Of a DNA stretch of 64,000 nt, positions 1 through 7,791 are shown piece after piece. A program made the translations under genes and the position numbers. Origin of the DNA: JAJZGK01 sp035538795. GTDB taxonomy: Bacteria > Pseudomonadota > Alphaproteobacteria > Rhodospirillales > Magnetospirillaceae. Location of the stretch: contig DATLJS010000035.1 in assembly GCA_035538795.1 (NCBI GenBank), forward strand, positions 1 through 64,000. The letters are read 5' to 3'. The notes below the pieces were generated by a model. It did not search any database, was not told where the DNA came from, and saw nothing but the letters and a program-made list of their open reading frames with translations. How positions within the stretch are numbered: the stretch's first letter is position 1; each line of letters starts with the position of its first letter.

Positions 1-402
1 GACGGTCTTCAGACGCGAAGCCTGCACGCCCTGAGCAACCAGGAACTCCTTGACGGAGTTAGCACGCTTCTCGCCCAGGGCGATGTTGTACTCGCGGGTG
101 CCGCGCTCGTCAGCATGACCTTCGACGGTCAGGTTGTCCTGCGGGTACTTCTTCAGGAAGGCAACCCAAGCGGTCAGCTGCTGGCGAGCTTCGGGGCTCA
201 GGTCGGACTTGTCGAAGCCGAAGAACACACGGTCGCCAACGTTGGCAACGAAGTCAGCCTGCGAACCGGGGACGATCGAGGTGCCGGCCTTGGCAGGAGC
301 GGCGGCGGTGGCGCCACCGGCCTTGGTGGCGTTCTCGTCGGTCGAGGAGCACGCGGCCAGCAGAGCGACGGCGGCAACCATGGTCAGGATACGGGTCTTC
401 AT
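1..402 (-). CDS. pal: Pal, peptidoglycan-associated lipoprotein (3' end outside window)
   Basis: Outer-membrane lipoprotein of the Tol-Pal complex; it holds peptidoglycan non-covalently and helps constrict the outer membrane at division. The visible 134 codons start with a short hydrophobic signal ending in a lipobox (Leu-Ala-Ala-Cys, Cys at about residue 18), then an Ala-rich linker, then an OmpA-like domain beginning near residue 58 with the FGFD motif and the conserved EGHADERGTREYN peptidoglycan-binding stretch. The C-terminal end lies beyond the left edge. It is the last visible gene of the tolQRAB-pal series and is separated from tolB by 164 bp holding a hairpin and a possible promoter. 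Family assignment is near certain. Confidence 0.96.
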   Translation of the reverse strand, partial: MKTRILTMVAAVALLAACSSTDENATKAGGATAAAPAKAGTSIVPGSQADFVANVGDRVFFGFDKSDLSPEARQQLTAWVAFLKKYPQDNLTVEGHADERGTREYNIALGEKRANSVKEFLVAQGVQASRLKTV

Positions 403-459
403 TTATTACTCTCCCCCTTCAATCGGGATCAAAAAATCACGTGGAACGGAACTTGGCGG

Positions 460-495
460 AAAGGGCGTCCCCCGCTGCTCGGTGACGCCCCTTTT
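460..495 (-). terminator. Hairpin between tolB and pal
   Basis: Inverted repeat AAAGGGCGTC (460-469) and GACGCCCCTTTT (484-495), with one unpaired base and a 14-nt loop. On the minus strand the second arm ends in only three T residues, so it is a weak intrinsic terminator. Alternatively it is an attenuating or RNA-stabilising structure in the pal 5' leader. A possible promoter lies just upstream on the same strand. Confidence 0.4.
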
Positions 496-524
496 ATCAT
501 ACAACGACTTTCGATCGCTGTAGC
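496..524 (-). promoter_or_regulatory. Possible internal pal promoter
   Basis: On the minus strand, GCTACA (519-524) and TATGAT (496-501) are separated by 17 bp. The -10 is good and the -35 is weak (three matches to TTGACA). Transcription would start just before the 460-495 hairpin and read pal. A separate pal promoter inside the tol cluster is known in Escherichia coli; here it is only inferred. Confidence 0.3.
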
Positions 525-566
525 CGTGTGAATTCCCTTTCGGCGACGCAATATACTTACGAAGTT

Positions 567-1898
567 CTAGGGAATCAAGGGGGACCAAGCAGGGTCGGAA
601 CCATCAAGCGGTGTAACCATCTGCCGTTCGTTGAAGCCTGTTAGGTCAATGGTATAAAGCTTGGTCATACCGCCGCGACCGCTGGATTCCGTGCGTTCCT
701 GCTTCCAAAAGGCCAAAACGCGGCCATTCGGAGCCCAGGTCGGAGCCTCCACCAGGAAGCCTTGAGTCAATAAACGTTCACCAGAACCGTCGGGTCGCAT
801 GACACCTATGTAGAATTCGCCACCCTTCCATTTGGTGAAAGCAATGAGATCTCCACGGGGCGACCACACCGGAGTGGCATAACGGCCGTCGCCGAAACTG
901 ATGCGGTGGGCGTTGGAACCGTCGGCGTTCATCACGTAAAGCTGCTGATTGCCACTACGATCGGAATTGAAGGTGATCTGTGTTCCGTCCGGGGCATAGC
1001 AGGGCGACGTATCGATGTAAGGCGTGTTGGTGATGCGGGTGGTGCGGCGGGTGCGCAGGTCCATCTCGTAGATGTTGGTGCTGCCGTTCTGCGCCAAGCT
1101 CATGATCACCCTGTTACCGTCCGGCGAGAAACGCGGAGCGAAGGTCATGCCGGGGAAATCGCCCAGCACTTCGCGGCGGCCGGTGTCCAGGTCATAGATA
1201 TAGACCCGCGGCGTATCCCGGTAATAGGACATATAGGTAATCTCGCGACGAACCGGCGAAAAACGCGGCGTCAGCACCAGATCGGAGCCTTCCGTCAGGA
1301 ACTGATGGTTCTCGCTGTCCTGGTCCATGATGGCCAGACGCTTGACGCGGCGCTGCTGCGGACCGCTTTCCGCCACATAGACGATCTGAGTGTCGAAATA
1401 ACCGTCTTCGCCCGTCAGGCGGGTATAGATCAGATCGGAAATCTTGTGGGCCACCCGGCGCCAGCTTTGCGGCGAGGCGTTCAGAGCCTGACCGAAAAGC
1501 CCCTGTTCACCGGCGACGTCCCACAAACGCGCCTCGACGCGCATACGGCCGTCCTGACCGACCTCGACCTTGCCGCTGACCAGCGCCTGGGCGTTGATGG
1601 CCTTCCAGTCGGCAAACCGCGGCTGCACCTGCAGCGATTCCACCGTCTGAATGAAGGCCTTCTGGTCGATGGGCCGGAACAGGCCGGAACGTTCCAGGTC
1701 AGCCGACACCACCGAAGCGATATCCCGCCCGATCTGCGATTCCTGGCCGGATGCGCCGGCCAGATTGGTGACCGCGATGGGCAGCGGTTCGCGGTTGGGG
1801 TGATTGATGTCGATCTGCACCTGAGCGGAAGCCGGTGCAGACGCCAGCCCCACCATCAACATGGTGAAGCCGACAGCTTTGACGAAGAGCAGTTTCAT
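567..1898 (-). CDS. tolB: TolB, periplasmic propeller protein of the Tol-Pal system
   Basis: Periplasmic protein that links Pal to the inner-membrane TolA/Q/R complex. The 443-residue product begins with a Sec signal peptide (cleavage after ...PASA, near residue 25). An N-terminal domain to about residue 130 is followed by a six-bladed WD40-like propeller with repeated SPDG/APDG-type turns between about residues 190 and 430. The open frame extends 28 codons upstream into tolA, but the ATG at 1898 is chosen: it gives the signal peptide directly and makes an ATGA overlap with the tolA stop. Length is typical of the family. Confidence 0.96.
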   Translation of the reverse strand: MKLLFVKAVGFTMLMVGLASAPASAQVQIDINHPNREPLPIAVTNLAGASGQESQIGRDIASVVSADLERSGLFRPIDQKAFIQTVESLQVQPRFADWKAINAQALVSGKVEVGQDGRMRVEARLWDVAGEQGLFGQALNASPQSWRRVAHKISDLIYTRLTGEDGYFDTQIVYVAESGPQQRRVKRLAIMDQDSENHQFLTEGSDLVLTPRFSPVRREITYMSYYRDTPRVYIYDLDTGRREVLGDFPGMTFAPRFSPDGNRVIMSLAQNGSTNIYEMDLRTRRTTRITNTPYIDTSPCYAPDGTQITFNSDRSGNQQLYVMNADGSNAHRISFGDGRYATPVWSPRGDLIAFTKWKGGEFYIGVMRPDGSGERLLTQGFLVEAPTWAPNGRVLAFWKQERTESSGRGGMTKLYTIDLTGFNERQMVTPLDGSDPAWSPLIP

Positions 1899-2848
1899 CG
1901 GGCAGCATCCCTGGGATCGAAATTCAACACGAGGTCCTTCAAGGCGTCGTACTTGCCTGGCGGAATCTTGATGGGCGAACAAGCATAGACGGCGCGGCGC
2001 GCGCTGTCGGCGGCCGCCCGGTAATAGGTATCCGAATAGTAGCGCGGATCATCGACGATATCGCCTTTGACCACGCTGCCGTCGGCATTCAACAGCACAT
2101 GGATGCGCACGATCAGACTGGCGGCATCCTTCGCGCCGGCATCGAAATTCCAGCATTTGCGGAACTGGGCGGCGATGAAGTCCTTTTCCGTCATGCTGAC
2201 CGGCTGGGACGGATCCCAGGTGCTGGAATTGGACGTGATCTTCGACGCCGACGGCGTGTTCTGCGGCTGCGGCGCCGGTGCCGGGGAGTTTTTCGGCGTC
2301 GACTTCTGAAGATTGTTCACGGCCGAAACCAGATCGTCGAAGTCATCCTTTTTCTTTACCGGCTTCTGATCCTTGGGCGGTTCAGGTTTCGGCGGCTCGG
2401 GCTTCGGCGGCGGCGGCTTGGGTGTCGGCACGGGCGCGGGTTCGGGCTTCGGCTCGGGCGGCTTCGGCGGCGGCGGAGTCGGAGTGGGCGGCGGCGGCGT
2501 GGGTTCCGGCGGCTTGGGCGGAGGCGGCGGTTCCGGCTTGGGTTCCGGCTTCGGCTCGGGCTTCGGCTCGGGCACCGGCGGAGCTTCCTGCTTTTCCGGC
2601 TCGGCGGGCTTTTCCTCGGCTTTCGGTTGCTCCTTTTGCTTCGGCGGCGCGTTGGTCTTGTCCGATACCGGAGCCAGTTCGACCACCACCGCGTCTTCGA
2701 TCTGCGGCGGTTCCGGCGTCAGATGCGGCAGGCCGAAAATGGCGAACAGCGCCACCAGCACATGCAGACCCGCCGAGCAATACATGCCCGTGCGCATCTC
2801 GTGCTCGTTGCCGGAAAGATTGAAACGGCCGAAGCGCTTAGGAGGCAT
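1895..2848 (-). CDS. tolA: TolA, proline-rich trans-periplasmic linker
   Basis: Inner-membrane anchored protein that spans the periplasm and transmits TolQ/TolR energy to TolB-Pal. It has a short basic cytoplasmic N-terminus, one membrane helix at about residues 21-41, and a long Pro/Glu/Lys-rich stretch (about 60-180, dominated by KPEP/PPPP-type repeats) in place of the alanine-rich helix of enteric TolA. A C-terminal domain (about 215-317) has a TonB-like layout. At 317 residues it is shorter than enteric TolA, as in many alphaproteobacteria. It lies 6 bp after tolR and overlaps tolB by 4 bp, so translation is probably coupled. Confidence 0.9.
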   Translation of the reverse strand: MPPKRFGRFNLSGNEHEMRTGMYCSAGLHVLVALFAIFGLPHLTPEPPQIEDAVVVELAPVSDKTNAPPKQKEQPKAEEKPAEPEKQEAPPVPEPKPEPKPEPKPEPPPPPKPPEPTPPPPTPTPPPPKPPEPKPEPAPVPTPKPPPPKPEPPKPEPPKDQKPVKKKDDFDDLVSAVNNLQKSTPKNSPAPAPQPQNTPSASKITSNSSTWDPSQPVSMTEKDFIAAQFRKCWNFDAGAKDAASLIVRIHVLLNADGSVVKGDIVDDPRYYSDTYYRAAADSARRAVYACSPIKIPPGKYDALKDLVLNFDPRDAAR

Positions 2849-2854
2849 GATGGC

Positions 2855-3319
2855 CTACCGGGCTCCCTTTTTGGCGGCGTCTCCGCCGGAACCGGGCTGA
2901 GTGACCAGCGACAGCTTGGTGAAGCCGGACGACGACAAAGTCGACAGAACCTCGGCCATACGGCCGTAATTCACCCCGGAATCGCCGCGCACGAAGATCG
3001 TGGTGTCGGGCTTTTGGGCGGTGATCGCCTTCAGACGTGGCGCCAGCTCCTCGATTTCGACCTTGGTTTCCTGCAGCCAGACGGTACCGTCGGTCTTGAT
3101 GGACACGCTGATGGGCTGATCGTCGCCCTTCAGCTGACCGGCGTTGGTCTTCGGCAATTCCAGCGGCACGCCGGCGGTCAGCAAGGGCGCGGTCACCATG
3201 AAGATGACCAGCAGCACCAGCATGACGTCCACCATCGGCGTGACGTTGATGTCGGCCATGGGCCGAAAGGCCCGGCGATGTCCGCGGCCTCCGCGGCCGC
3301 CTCCCAGGGACGCGCCCAT
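2855..3319 (-). CDS. tolR: TolR, ExbD/TolR-family proton-channel subunit
   Basis: Subunit of the TolQ-TolR proton channel that powers TolA. The 154-residue protein has a glycine- and arginine-rich cytoplasmic N-terminus and a single membrane helix (about 28-48). This opens with the INVTPMVDVMLVLLVIFM signature, which carries the conserved membrane aspartate (Asp31). A periplasmic domain follows with the usual KPDTTIFVRGD segment. The gene sits 3 bp downstream of tolQ and 6 bp upstream of tolA. Confidence 0.96.
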   Translation of the reverse strand: MGASLGGGRGGRGHRRAFRPMADINVTPMVDVMLVLLVIFMVTAPLLTAGVPLELPKTNAGQLKGDDQPISVSIKTDGTVWLQETKVEIEELAPRLKAITAQKPDTTIFVRGDSGVNYGRMAEVLSTLSSSGFTKLSLVTQPGSGGDAAKKGAR

Positions 3320-3322
3320 GGA

Positions 3323-4048
3323 TTAGGCCTTTTCTTCCAACTGACGCGACAGGATGGCGCCGAACTCGCCGGCGAAAGCCTCCAGACGCTTGGAATAGCG
3401 GTCGATGTCGCTCGACAGCTTGTTGTAAGCCAGCACGGCGGGAATGGCGGCGACCAGACCCAGGGCAGTGGCGAACAGCGCTTCGGCGATGCCGGGGGCC
3501 ACTACGGCCAGACTGGTGTTCTTGGTCTCGCCGATATGGTGGAAGCTGTTCATGATGCCCCACACCGTGCCGAACAGACCGATGAATGGCGAGGTCGAGC
3601 CCACCGAGGCCAGGAAGCCCATGCGGGCCTCCAACTGCTCCATCTCGCGGCCCATGGTCACCTGCATGACGCGGTCGATACGCTGCGGCAGGCTGGCCCG
3701 CACCGATTCGCGGTCGGCCAGTCCCTTGGCGGCGGAGCGGCGCCATTCGCGCATGGCGGCCACGAAGATCGACGACATGGGATCCATGGGACGGGCGCCG
3801 ATGCGGTCGTACAGCTCCTCCAGCGAACCGCCGGACCAGAAGCTTTCCTCGAAATGATCGGCGCGCTGGAACAGCCCGCGCAGACGGAACCATTTGTCGA
3901 AGATGATCGCCCAGCACCAGAACGAGGCGCCGACAAGAGCCATCATCACCGTCTTGACGATGGGATCGGCCTGAAGGAACAGGCCCCACATCGACAAATC
4001 GGTGGTTGCGGCGGCCCCCGCCAGGGCAGTGGTTTGAACCGGATCCAT
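3323..4048 (-). CDS. tolQ: TolQ, ExbB/TolQ-family proton-channel subunit
   Basis: Inner-membrane protein that forms the pentameric part of the Tol motor. The 241 residues hold three membrane segments: about 30-52, about 147-170 (in the conserved stretch LGFLASVGSTSPFIGLFGTV) and about 185-208. This matches the ExbB/TolQ layout with a large cytoplasmic loop between the first two. It lies 4 bp after ybgC and just before tolR, the classic ybgC-tolQRA order. Confidence 0.96.
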   Translation of the reverse strand: MDPVQTTALAGAAATTDLSMWGLFLQADPIVKTVMMALVGASFWCWAIIFDKWFRLRGLFQRADHFEESFWSGGSLEELYDRIGARPMDPMSSIFVAAMREWRRSAAKGLADRESVRASLPQRIDRVMQVTMGREMEQLEARMGFLASVGSTSPFIGLFGTVWGIMNSFHHIGETKNTSLAVVAPGIAEALFATALGLVAAIPAVLAYNKLSSDIDRYSKRLEAFAGEFGAILSRQLEEKA

Positions 4049-4052
4049 GGGT

Positions 4053-4490
4053 CTATTCCGTTTCTTGAGTCACGAGATAAGATTGAAGACGATCGCGCAG
4101 ATCGTTGGGAATGCGGGCGGCCTTGGCCTCACCGGTCATGCAGACCAGACGAACCATCAAGGTCACCAATTCTTCGGTTCCGCGCAAAATGGACTGGGCG
4201 ACATGCAGGCTGGCGCCGCCCAGATGAATAAGTTTCGAACGGACGGTCAAAAGATCGTCCAGCCGCGCCGGGCGCAGAAACTCCATCTCGCAGCTGCGCA
4301 CGGCGAACAACAGATCGGCGTCGGCGCGCAGCCGCACCTGATCCAGGCCGATCAGGCGGGTCATCTCGGTACGGGCGCGTTCGGCGAAATTCAGGTAGCT
4401 GGCATGGTAAACGACGCCGCCGGCATCGGTTTCGGCGTAATAGACCCGCATGGGCAGCACATGTTCCTGGCCGACCCAGGCGCCGGTCAT
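4053..4490 (-). CDS. ybgC: YbgC, hot-dog acyl-CoA thioesterase of the tol-pal cluster
   Basis: Hot-dog fold thioesterase that hydrolyses acyl-CoA or acyl-ACP; it travels with tol-pal and is thought to act in phospholipid metabolism. The 4-hydroxybenzoyl-CoA thioesterase signature YYAETDAGGVVYHASY, with the catalytic Asp, lies near residue 20. Three in-frame ATGs are possible (4517, 4508, 4490). I choose 4490 because GAGG stands 8 nt before it and the other two overlap ruvB. The chosen form is 145 residues, close to the family norm. Confidence 0.92.
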   Translation of the reverse strand: MTGAWVGQEHVLPMRVYYAETDAGGVVYHASYLNFAERARTEMTRLIGLDQVRLRADADLLFAVRSCEMEFLRPARLDDLLTVRSKLIHLGGASLHVAQSILRGTEELVTLMVRLVCMTGEAKAARIPNDLRDRLQSYLVTQETE

Positions 4491-4500
4491 GGAGGAAACC

Positions 4501-5547
4501 TCAGTCATCCAGCTCATCTCCCTCGTTGTCGGCCAACAGATCGAACTGTTCGGAACGGCGTAGCGGGGTCAGCCCCAAATGGCGAAAGCCGGCGGCGGTC
4601 AGCATGCGTCCGCGCGGCGTGCGCTGAAGGAGCCCCTGCTGTAGCAGATAGGGCTCGATCACTTCCTCGATGGTGTCGCGCTGTTCGGACAACGCGGCGG
4701 CCAGCGTTTCCACGCCCACCGGCCCACCGCCGTAATTTCCGGCGATACAGCCCAGATAGCGGCGGTCCATGCCGTCCAGGCCCATCTGGTCGACCCCCAG
4801 CCGCGTCAGACCGGCATCGGCGATCTCGGCGTTCACCGGCAGGGTTTCCGCCACCACGGCGAAGTCGCGCACCCGGCGCAGCAGGCGTCCGGCGACACGC
4901 GGCGTTCCACGGGCGCGCCGGGCGATCTCCATGGCTCCGTCCTTGGTCATGGGGCAGCCCAGCACGCGGGCGCCACGGCTGACGATCAGTTCAAGTTCCT
5001 CGGGATCGTAGAAATTCATCCGCAAGGGAATGCCGAAACGTTCCCGCAAGGGGGTGGTCAAGAGCCCCGAGCGGGTAGTGGCGCCGACCAGAGTGAACGG
5101 CGCAAGATCGATGCGGACAGAGCGAGCCGAAGGCCCCTCCCCGATGATGAGGTCCAGCTGAAAATCCTCCATGGCCGGATAGAGCACTTCCTCTATGGCA
5201 GGATTAAGGCGGTGAATCTCGTCGATGAACAAAACGTCGCGGGGCTCCAGATTGGTCAGCAGAGCCGCCAGATCGCCGGCTTTGGCGATCACCGGGCCGG
5301 ACGTGGCGCGAAAGCCCACCCCCAGCTCGCGGGCGACGATCTGCGCCAAAGTGGTCTTGCCCAGGCCGGGAGGGCCGAAGAACAGGGTATGGTCCAAAGC
5401 CTCGCCGCGTGAACGGGCGGCGGCGATGAACACGCTCAAATTCTCGCGCACATCCTTTTGGCCGATGAAGTCCCCCAGCACCTGAGGCCGGAACGAAGCC
5501 TCGAAGTCTCCTGGTGTCGCCTCGGGCTGAACGACGCGCGGGGTCAT
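4501..5547 (-). CDS. ruvB: RuvB, Holliday-junction branch-migration ATPase
   Basis: AAA+ motor that drives branch migration with RuvA during recombinational repair. The 348-residue protein shows Walker A GPPGLGKT (58-65), Walker B with DEIH (109-112), a sensor/arginine-finger region (TPLRERFG, about 170) and a C-terminal winged-helix domain ending in the RTPRGR segment. The start ATG overlaps the ruvA stop by 4 bp, and ybgC follows closely. Full length and intact. Confidence 0.98.
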   Translation of the reverse strand: MTPRVVQPEATPGDFEASFRPQVLGDFIGQKDVRENLSVFIAAARSRGEALDHTLFFGPPGLGKTTLAQIVARELGVGFRATSGPVIAKAGDLAALLTNLEPRDVLFIDEIHRLNPAIEEVLYPAMEDFQLDLIIGEGPSARSVRIDLAPFTLVGATTRSGLLTTPLRERFGIPLRMNFYDPEELELIVSRGARVLGCPMTKDGAMEIARRARGTPRVAGRLLRRVRDFAVVAETLPVNAEIADAGLTRLGVDQMGLDGMDRRYLGCIAGNYGGGPVGVETLAAALSEQRDTIEEVIEPYLLQQGLLQRTPRGRMLTAAGFRHLGLTPLRRSEQFDLLADNEGDELDD

Positions 5548-6170
5548 CGGGGCAGATCCTTGCCCAATTGCTTCAGCCCGGCCGAAATCAACTGGGTGGC
5601 AGTAGCACCTTCACCCAAGCCCTCGGCAACCTTCAGCACGGCGGCATGGGCTTCGACCCGGCGATAACCGAGATTGACCAGAGCGGAGATGGCGTCTTCC
5701 AGCGAACCTGCTTCCAGCGGAGCCGCACCGGCGGTGGGAGCCGAAGCCGGGAACGGCGACAGAGCGATACCCGCTGCCTTGTCCTTCAGTTCCGTCAACA
5801 GACGCACCGCCAGTTTTGGCCCGACGCCGTTGGCCCGGCTGACCATGGCCTTGTCGCCGGCGGCGATGGCGCGGGACAAATCTTCCGGCGACAGCACCGA
5901 TAGAATGGCCAAGGCCACCTTGCTGCCCACGCCCTGGACCGTCAGCAGCAGACGGAACCATTCCCGTTCCACCGCATCCGAAAAGCCGTAAAGGTGGATA
6001 TGGTCTTCCCGCACATGGGTCTCGATGAACATCGCCGCCGCTTCGCCGGCCGACGGCAGCCGGGACAGCGTCTTGGCCGAGCAGAACACCAGATAGCCGA
6101 CGCCGCCCACGTCGATCACCACCCAATCGTCCCCCTGACCGTCGACGAGGCCGCGCAGCTTGGCGATCAT
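5544..6170 (-). CDS. ruvA: RuvA, Holliday-junction binding subunit
   Basis: Tetrameric DNA-binding protein that recognises four-way junctions and loads RuvB. The 208 residues begin with the OB-fold (MIAKLRGLVDG). Paired helix-hairpin-helix motifs follow around residues 72-130 (LLTVQGVGSKVALAILS and RANGVGPKLAVRLLTELKDK). After an Ala/Pro linker comes the C-terminal RuvB-contacting domain (DAISALVNLGY). It overlaps both ruvC and ruvB by 4 bp. Confidence 0.97.
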   Translation of the reverse strand: MIAKLRGLVDGQGDDWVVIDVGGVGYLVFCSAKTLSRLPSAGEAAAMFIETHVREDHIHLYGFSDAVEREWFRLLLTVQGVGSKVALAILSVLSPEDLSRAIAAGDKAMVSRANGVGPKLAVRLLTELKDKAAGIALSPFPASAPTAGAAPLEAGSLEDAISALVNLGYRRVEAHAAVLKVAEGLGEGATATQLISAGLKQLGKDLPR

Positions 6171-6676
6171 GCGCGGGCTCCCTTCAGCGCCAAGGCGACT
6201 TTCGCGGCGGTTCCCCGGTTATGGGCGTGGCAGACGGCGATGGCCAAGGCGTCGGCGGCGTCGGCCGTCTTGGCCTGGCAATTGGGCAGCAGGCGGCGAA
6301 CCATCATTTCCACCTGATCCTTGGCTGCGCGGCCGGTTCCCACCAAAGCCTGCTTGACCTGAGTCGGCGCGTATTCGGCCACCATCATGCCGGTCAGAGA
6401 CGCTGCGACCAGCACCGCCCCCCTGGCCTGCCCAAGTTTGAGGGTCGACGCCGGATTCATGTTGACGAAGGTCTGTTCGACAGCCGCCTCTTCCGGCGCC
6501 CATTCGGCGATCACCGCCTGAACGCCGCGATGAAGCTGGGCCAGCCGCTCACCCAGCGACAAAGTCTCGTCCGAACGCACGACTCCATCGGCAACCCAGC
6601 GCAGCCGGTTGTCCTCAGCGTCGATCACGCCCCACCCAGTGACGCGCAATCCGGGATCGAGACCCAGTAGTCGCAT
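6167..6676 (-). CDS. ruvC: RuvC, Holliday-junction resolvase
   Basis: Metal-dependent endonuclease that cuts Holliday junctions symmetrically. The 169-residue product carries the four acidic catalytic residues of the RNase H-like fold: Asp7 (LGLDPGLR), Glu67 (AVEQTF), Asp139 and Asp142 (ADAADALAIA). I choose the ATG at 6676 over the TTG five codons upstream because AAGGG precedes it at good spacing and the protein then starts as other RuvC proteins do. Its stop overlaps the ruvA start (ATGA). Confidence 0.97.
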   Translation of the reverse strand: MRLLGLDPGLRVTGWGVIDAEDNRLRWVADGVVRSDETLSLGERLAQLHRGVQAVIAEWAPEEAAVEQTFVNMNPASTLKLGQARGAVLVAASLTGMMVAEYAPTQVKQALVGTGRAAKDQVEMMVRRLLPNCQAKTADAADALAIAVCHAHNRGTAAKVALALKGARA

Positions 6677-6700
6677 GCCAACCCTTCGCAACCCGCCCGT

Positions 6701-7450
6701 TTAAGCGAGCTTCTCCATCAGATCAGGAGCAATGTCGAAATTGGCCTGAACGCGCTGGACGTCGTCATTGTCCTCCAGCACTTCCAGGAACTTCATCAGC
6801 GACTGAGCCGTCTGCTCGTCGGTCACGGGAACCACCATCTGCGGCTGCCAGTCCAGACGGGCGCTGGCGGGCGGGCCGAACTTGCCTTCCAACCCCTCGC
6901 GCACGGCGTTCAGATCGTCGGGAGCGCAGGTGATGTCGTGACCATCCTCGTCCGACTCGACATTGCTGGCGCCCGCCTCCAAAGCGGCCTCGAACAAATC
7001 GTCGGCGCTGCCGGCGGCCAGCGGATAATGAATGGCGCCGATGCGGTCGAACATGAAGCTGACCGAATTGGTTTCGCCCAGATTGCCGCCGCTTTTGTTG
7101 AACGCGGTGCGGACTTCCGAAGCCGTGCGGTTACGGTTGTCGGTCAAGGCCTCGACGATCACCGCCACCTTGCCGGGGCCGTAACCTTCATAGCGGACCT
7201 CTTCGTAATTGGCGCCATCTTCGCCGCCGGCGCCGCGCTTGATGGCGCGGTCGATGGTGTCCTTGGGCATGTTCTGCTCACGCGCCGCCAGGATCGCCGC
7301 ACGAAGGCGCGGATTGGCCGCCGGGTCAGGCAGACCCGTCTTGGCCGCCACGGTCAATTCGCGGATCAGCTTGGTGAAAACCTTGGCGCGCTTGGCATCC
7401 TGCGCGCCCTTGCGATGCATGATGTTCTTAAACTGAGAATGACCAGCCAT
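6701..7450 (-). CDS. yebC: YebC/TACO1-family translation or regulatory protein
   Basis: YebC-family protein of 249 residues. The family includes mitochondrial TACO1 and bacterial proteins reported either as DNA-binding regulators or as factors that relieve ribosome stalling; which applies here cannot be seen from sequence. The start MAGHSQFKNIMHRKG is diagnostic, and the stretch AAREQNMPKDTIDRAIKRG follows. The open frame extends 33 codons further upstream, but the diagnostic start fixes the ATG at 7450. It precedes ruvC by 24 bp, the widespread yebC-ruvCAB order. Confidence 0.95.
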   Translation of the reverse strand: MAGHSQFKNIMHRKGAQDAKRAKVFTKLIRELTVAAKTGLPDPAANPRLRAAILAAREQNMPKDTIDRAIKRGAGGEDGANYEEVRYEGYGPGKVAVIVEALTDNRNRTASEVRTAFNKSGGNLGETNSVSFMFDRIGAIHYPLAAGSADDLFEAALEAGASNVESDEDGHDITCAPDDLNAVREGLEGKFGPPASARLDWQPQMVVPVTDEQTAQSLMKFLEVLEDNDDVQRVQANFDIAPDLMEKLA

Positions 7451-7791
7451 TTGCTGCCGAAGCCCTATTGTCGGTAAACCCGTGCCTATACCATATATGG
7501 TGGAGTCGTCCAATGCGAAGCTGACGCTCCAGGCATGTTCGGCCCGCACTATGGCAATTTTGTCCGCCCAGGCAAAGCCTTTCCCCTAAAAAAAACACGC
7601 AAGACCGCACCACAGACGAGGCTTCTCGCCGCATCCCATGCGATTGGGCATATATCTTTAGATCCAATCAAAAACATTCTAAAGAATGAGATAATGTCCA
7701 CAGGGTATTTCATTCCTCTGATACCCTTTTGCCAAAGCAAGAGCTTCTATACCCTTCTCGGAAAATGAGAATAAAAACAGGAAGCGTCTTT
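7451..7791. other. AT-rich 341-bp intergenic region between divergent yebC and chemoreceptor genes
   Basis: No convincing gene. It is visibly richer in A and T than its surroundings, as expected for a two-way promoter region. Two small inverted repeats are present: CATTCT-AA-AGAATG (7675-7688), operator-like, and GGGTAT/ATACCC (7703-7726) followed by TTTT. I could not find a -35/-10 pair with good spacing for the chemoreceptor gene; a non-sigma70 promoter is possible. Confidence 0.6.

Noticed and set aside
2099..4231. 710-codon plus-strand open frame opposite tolA, tolR and tolQ
   Set aside because: It is the mirror of three well-supported genes; its translation is Arg/Gly-rich low complexity without any domain.
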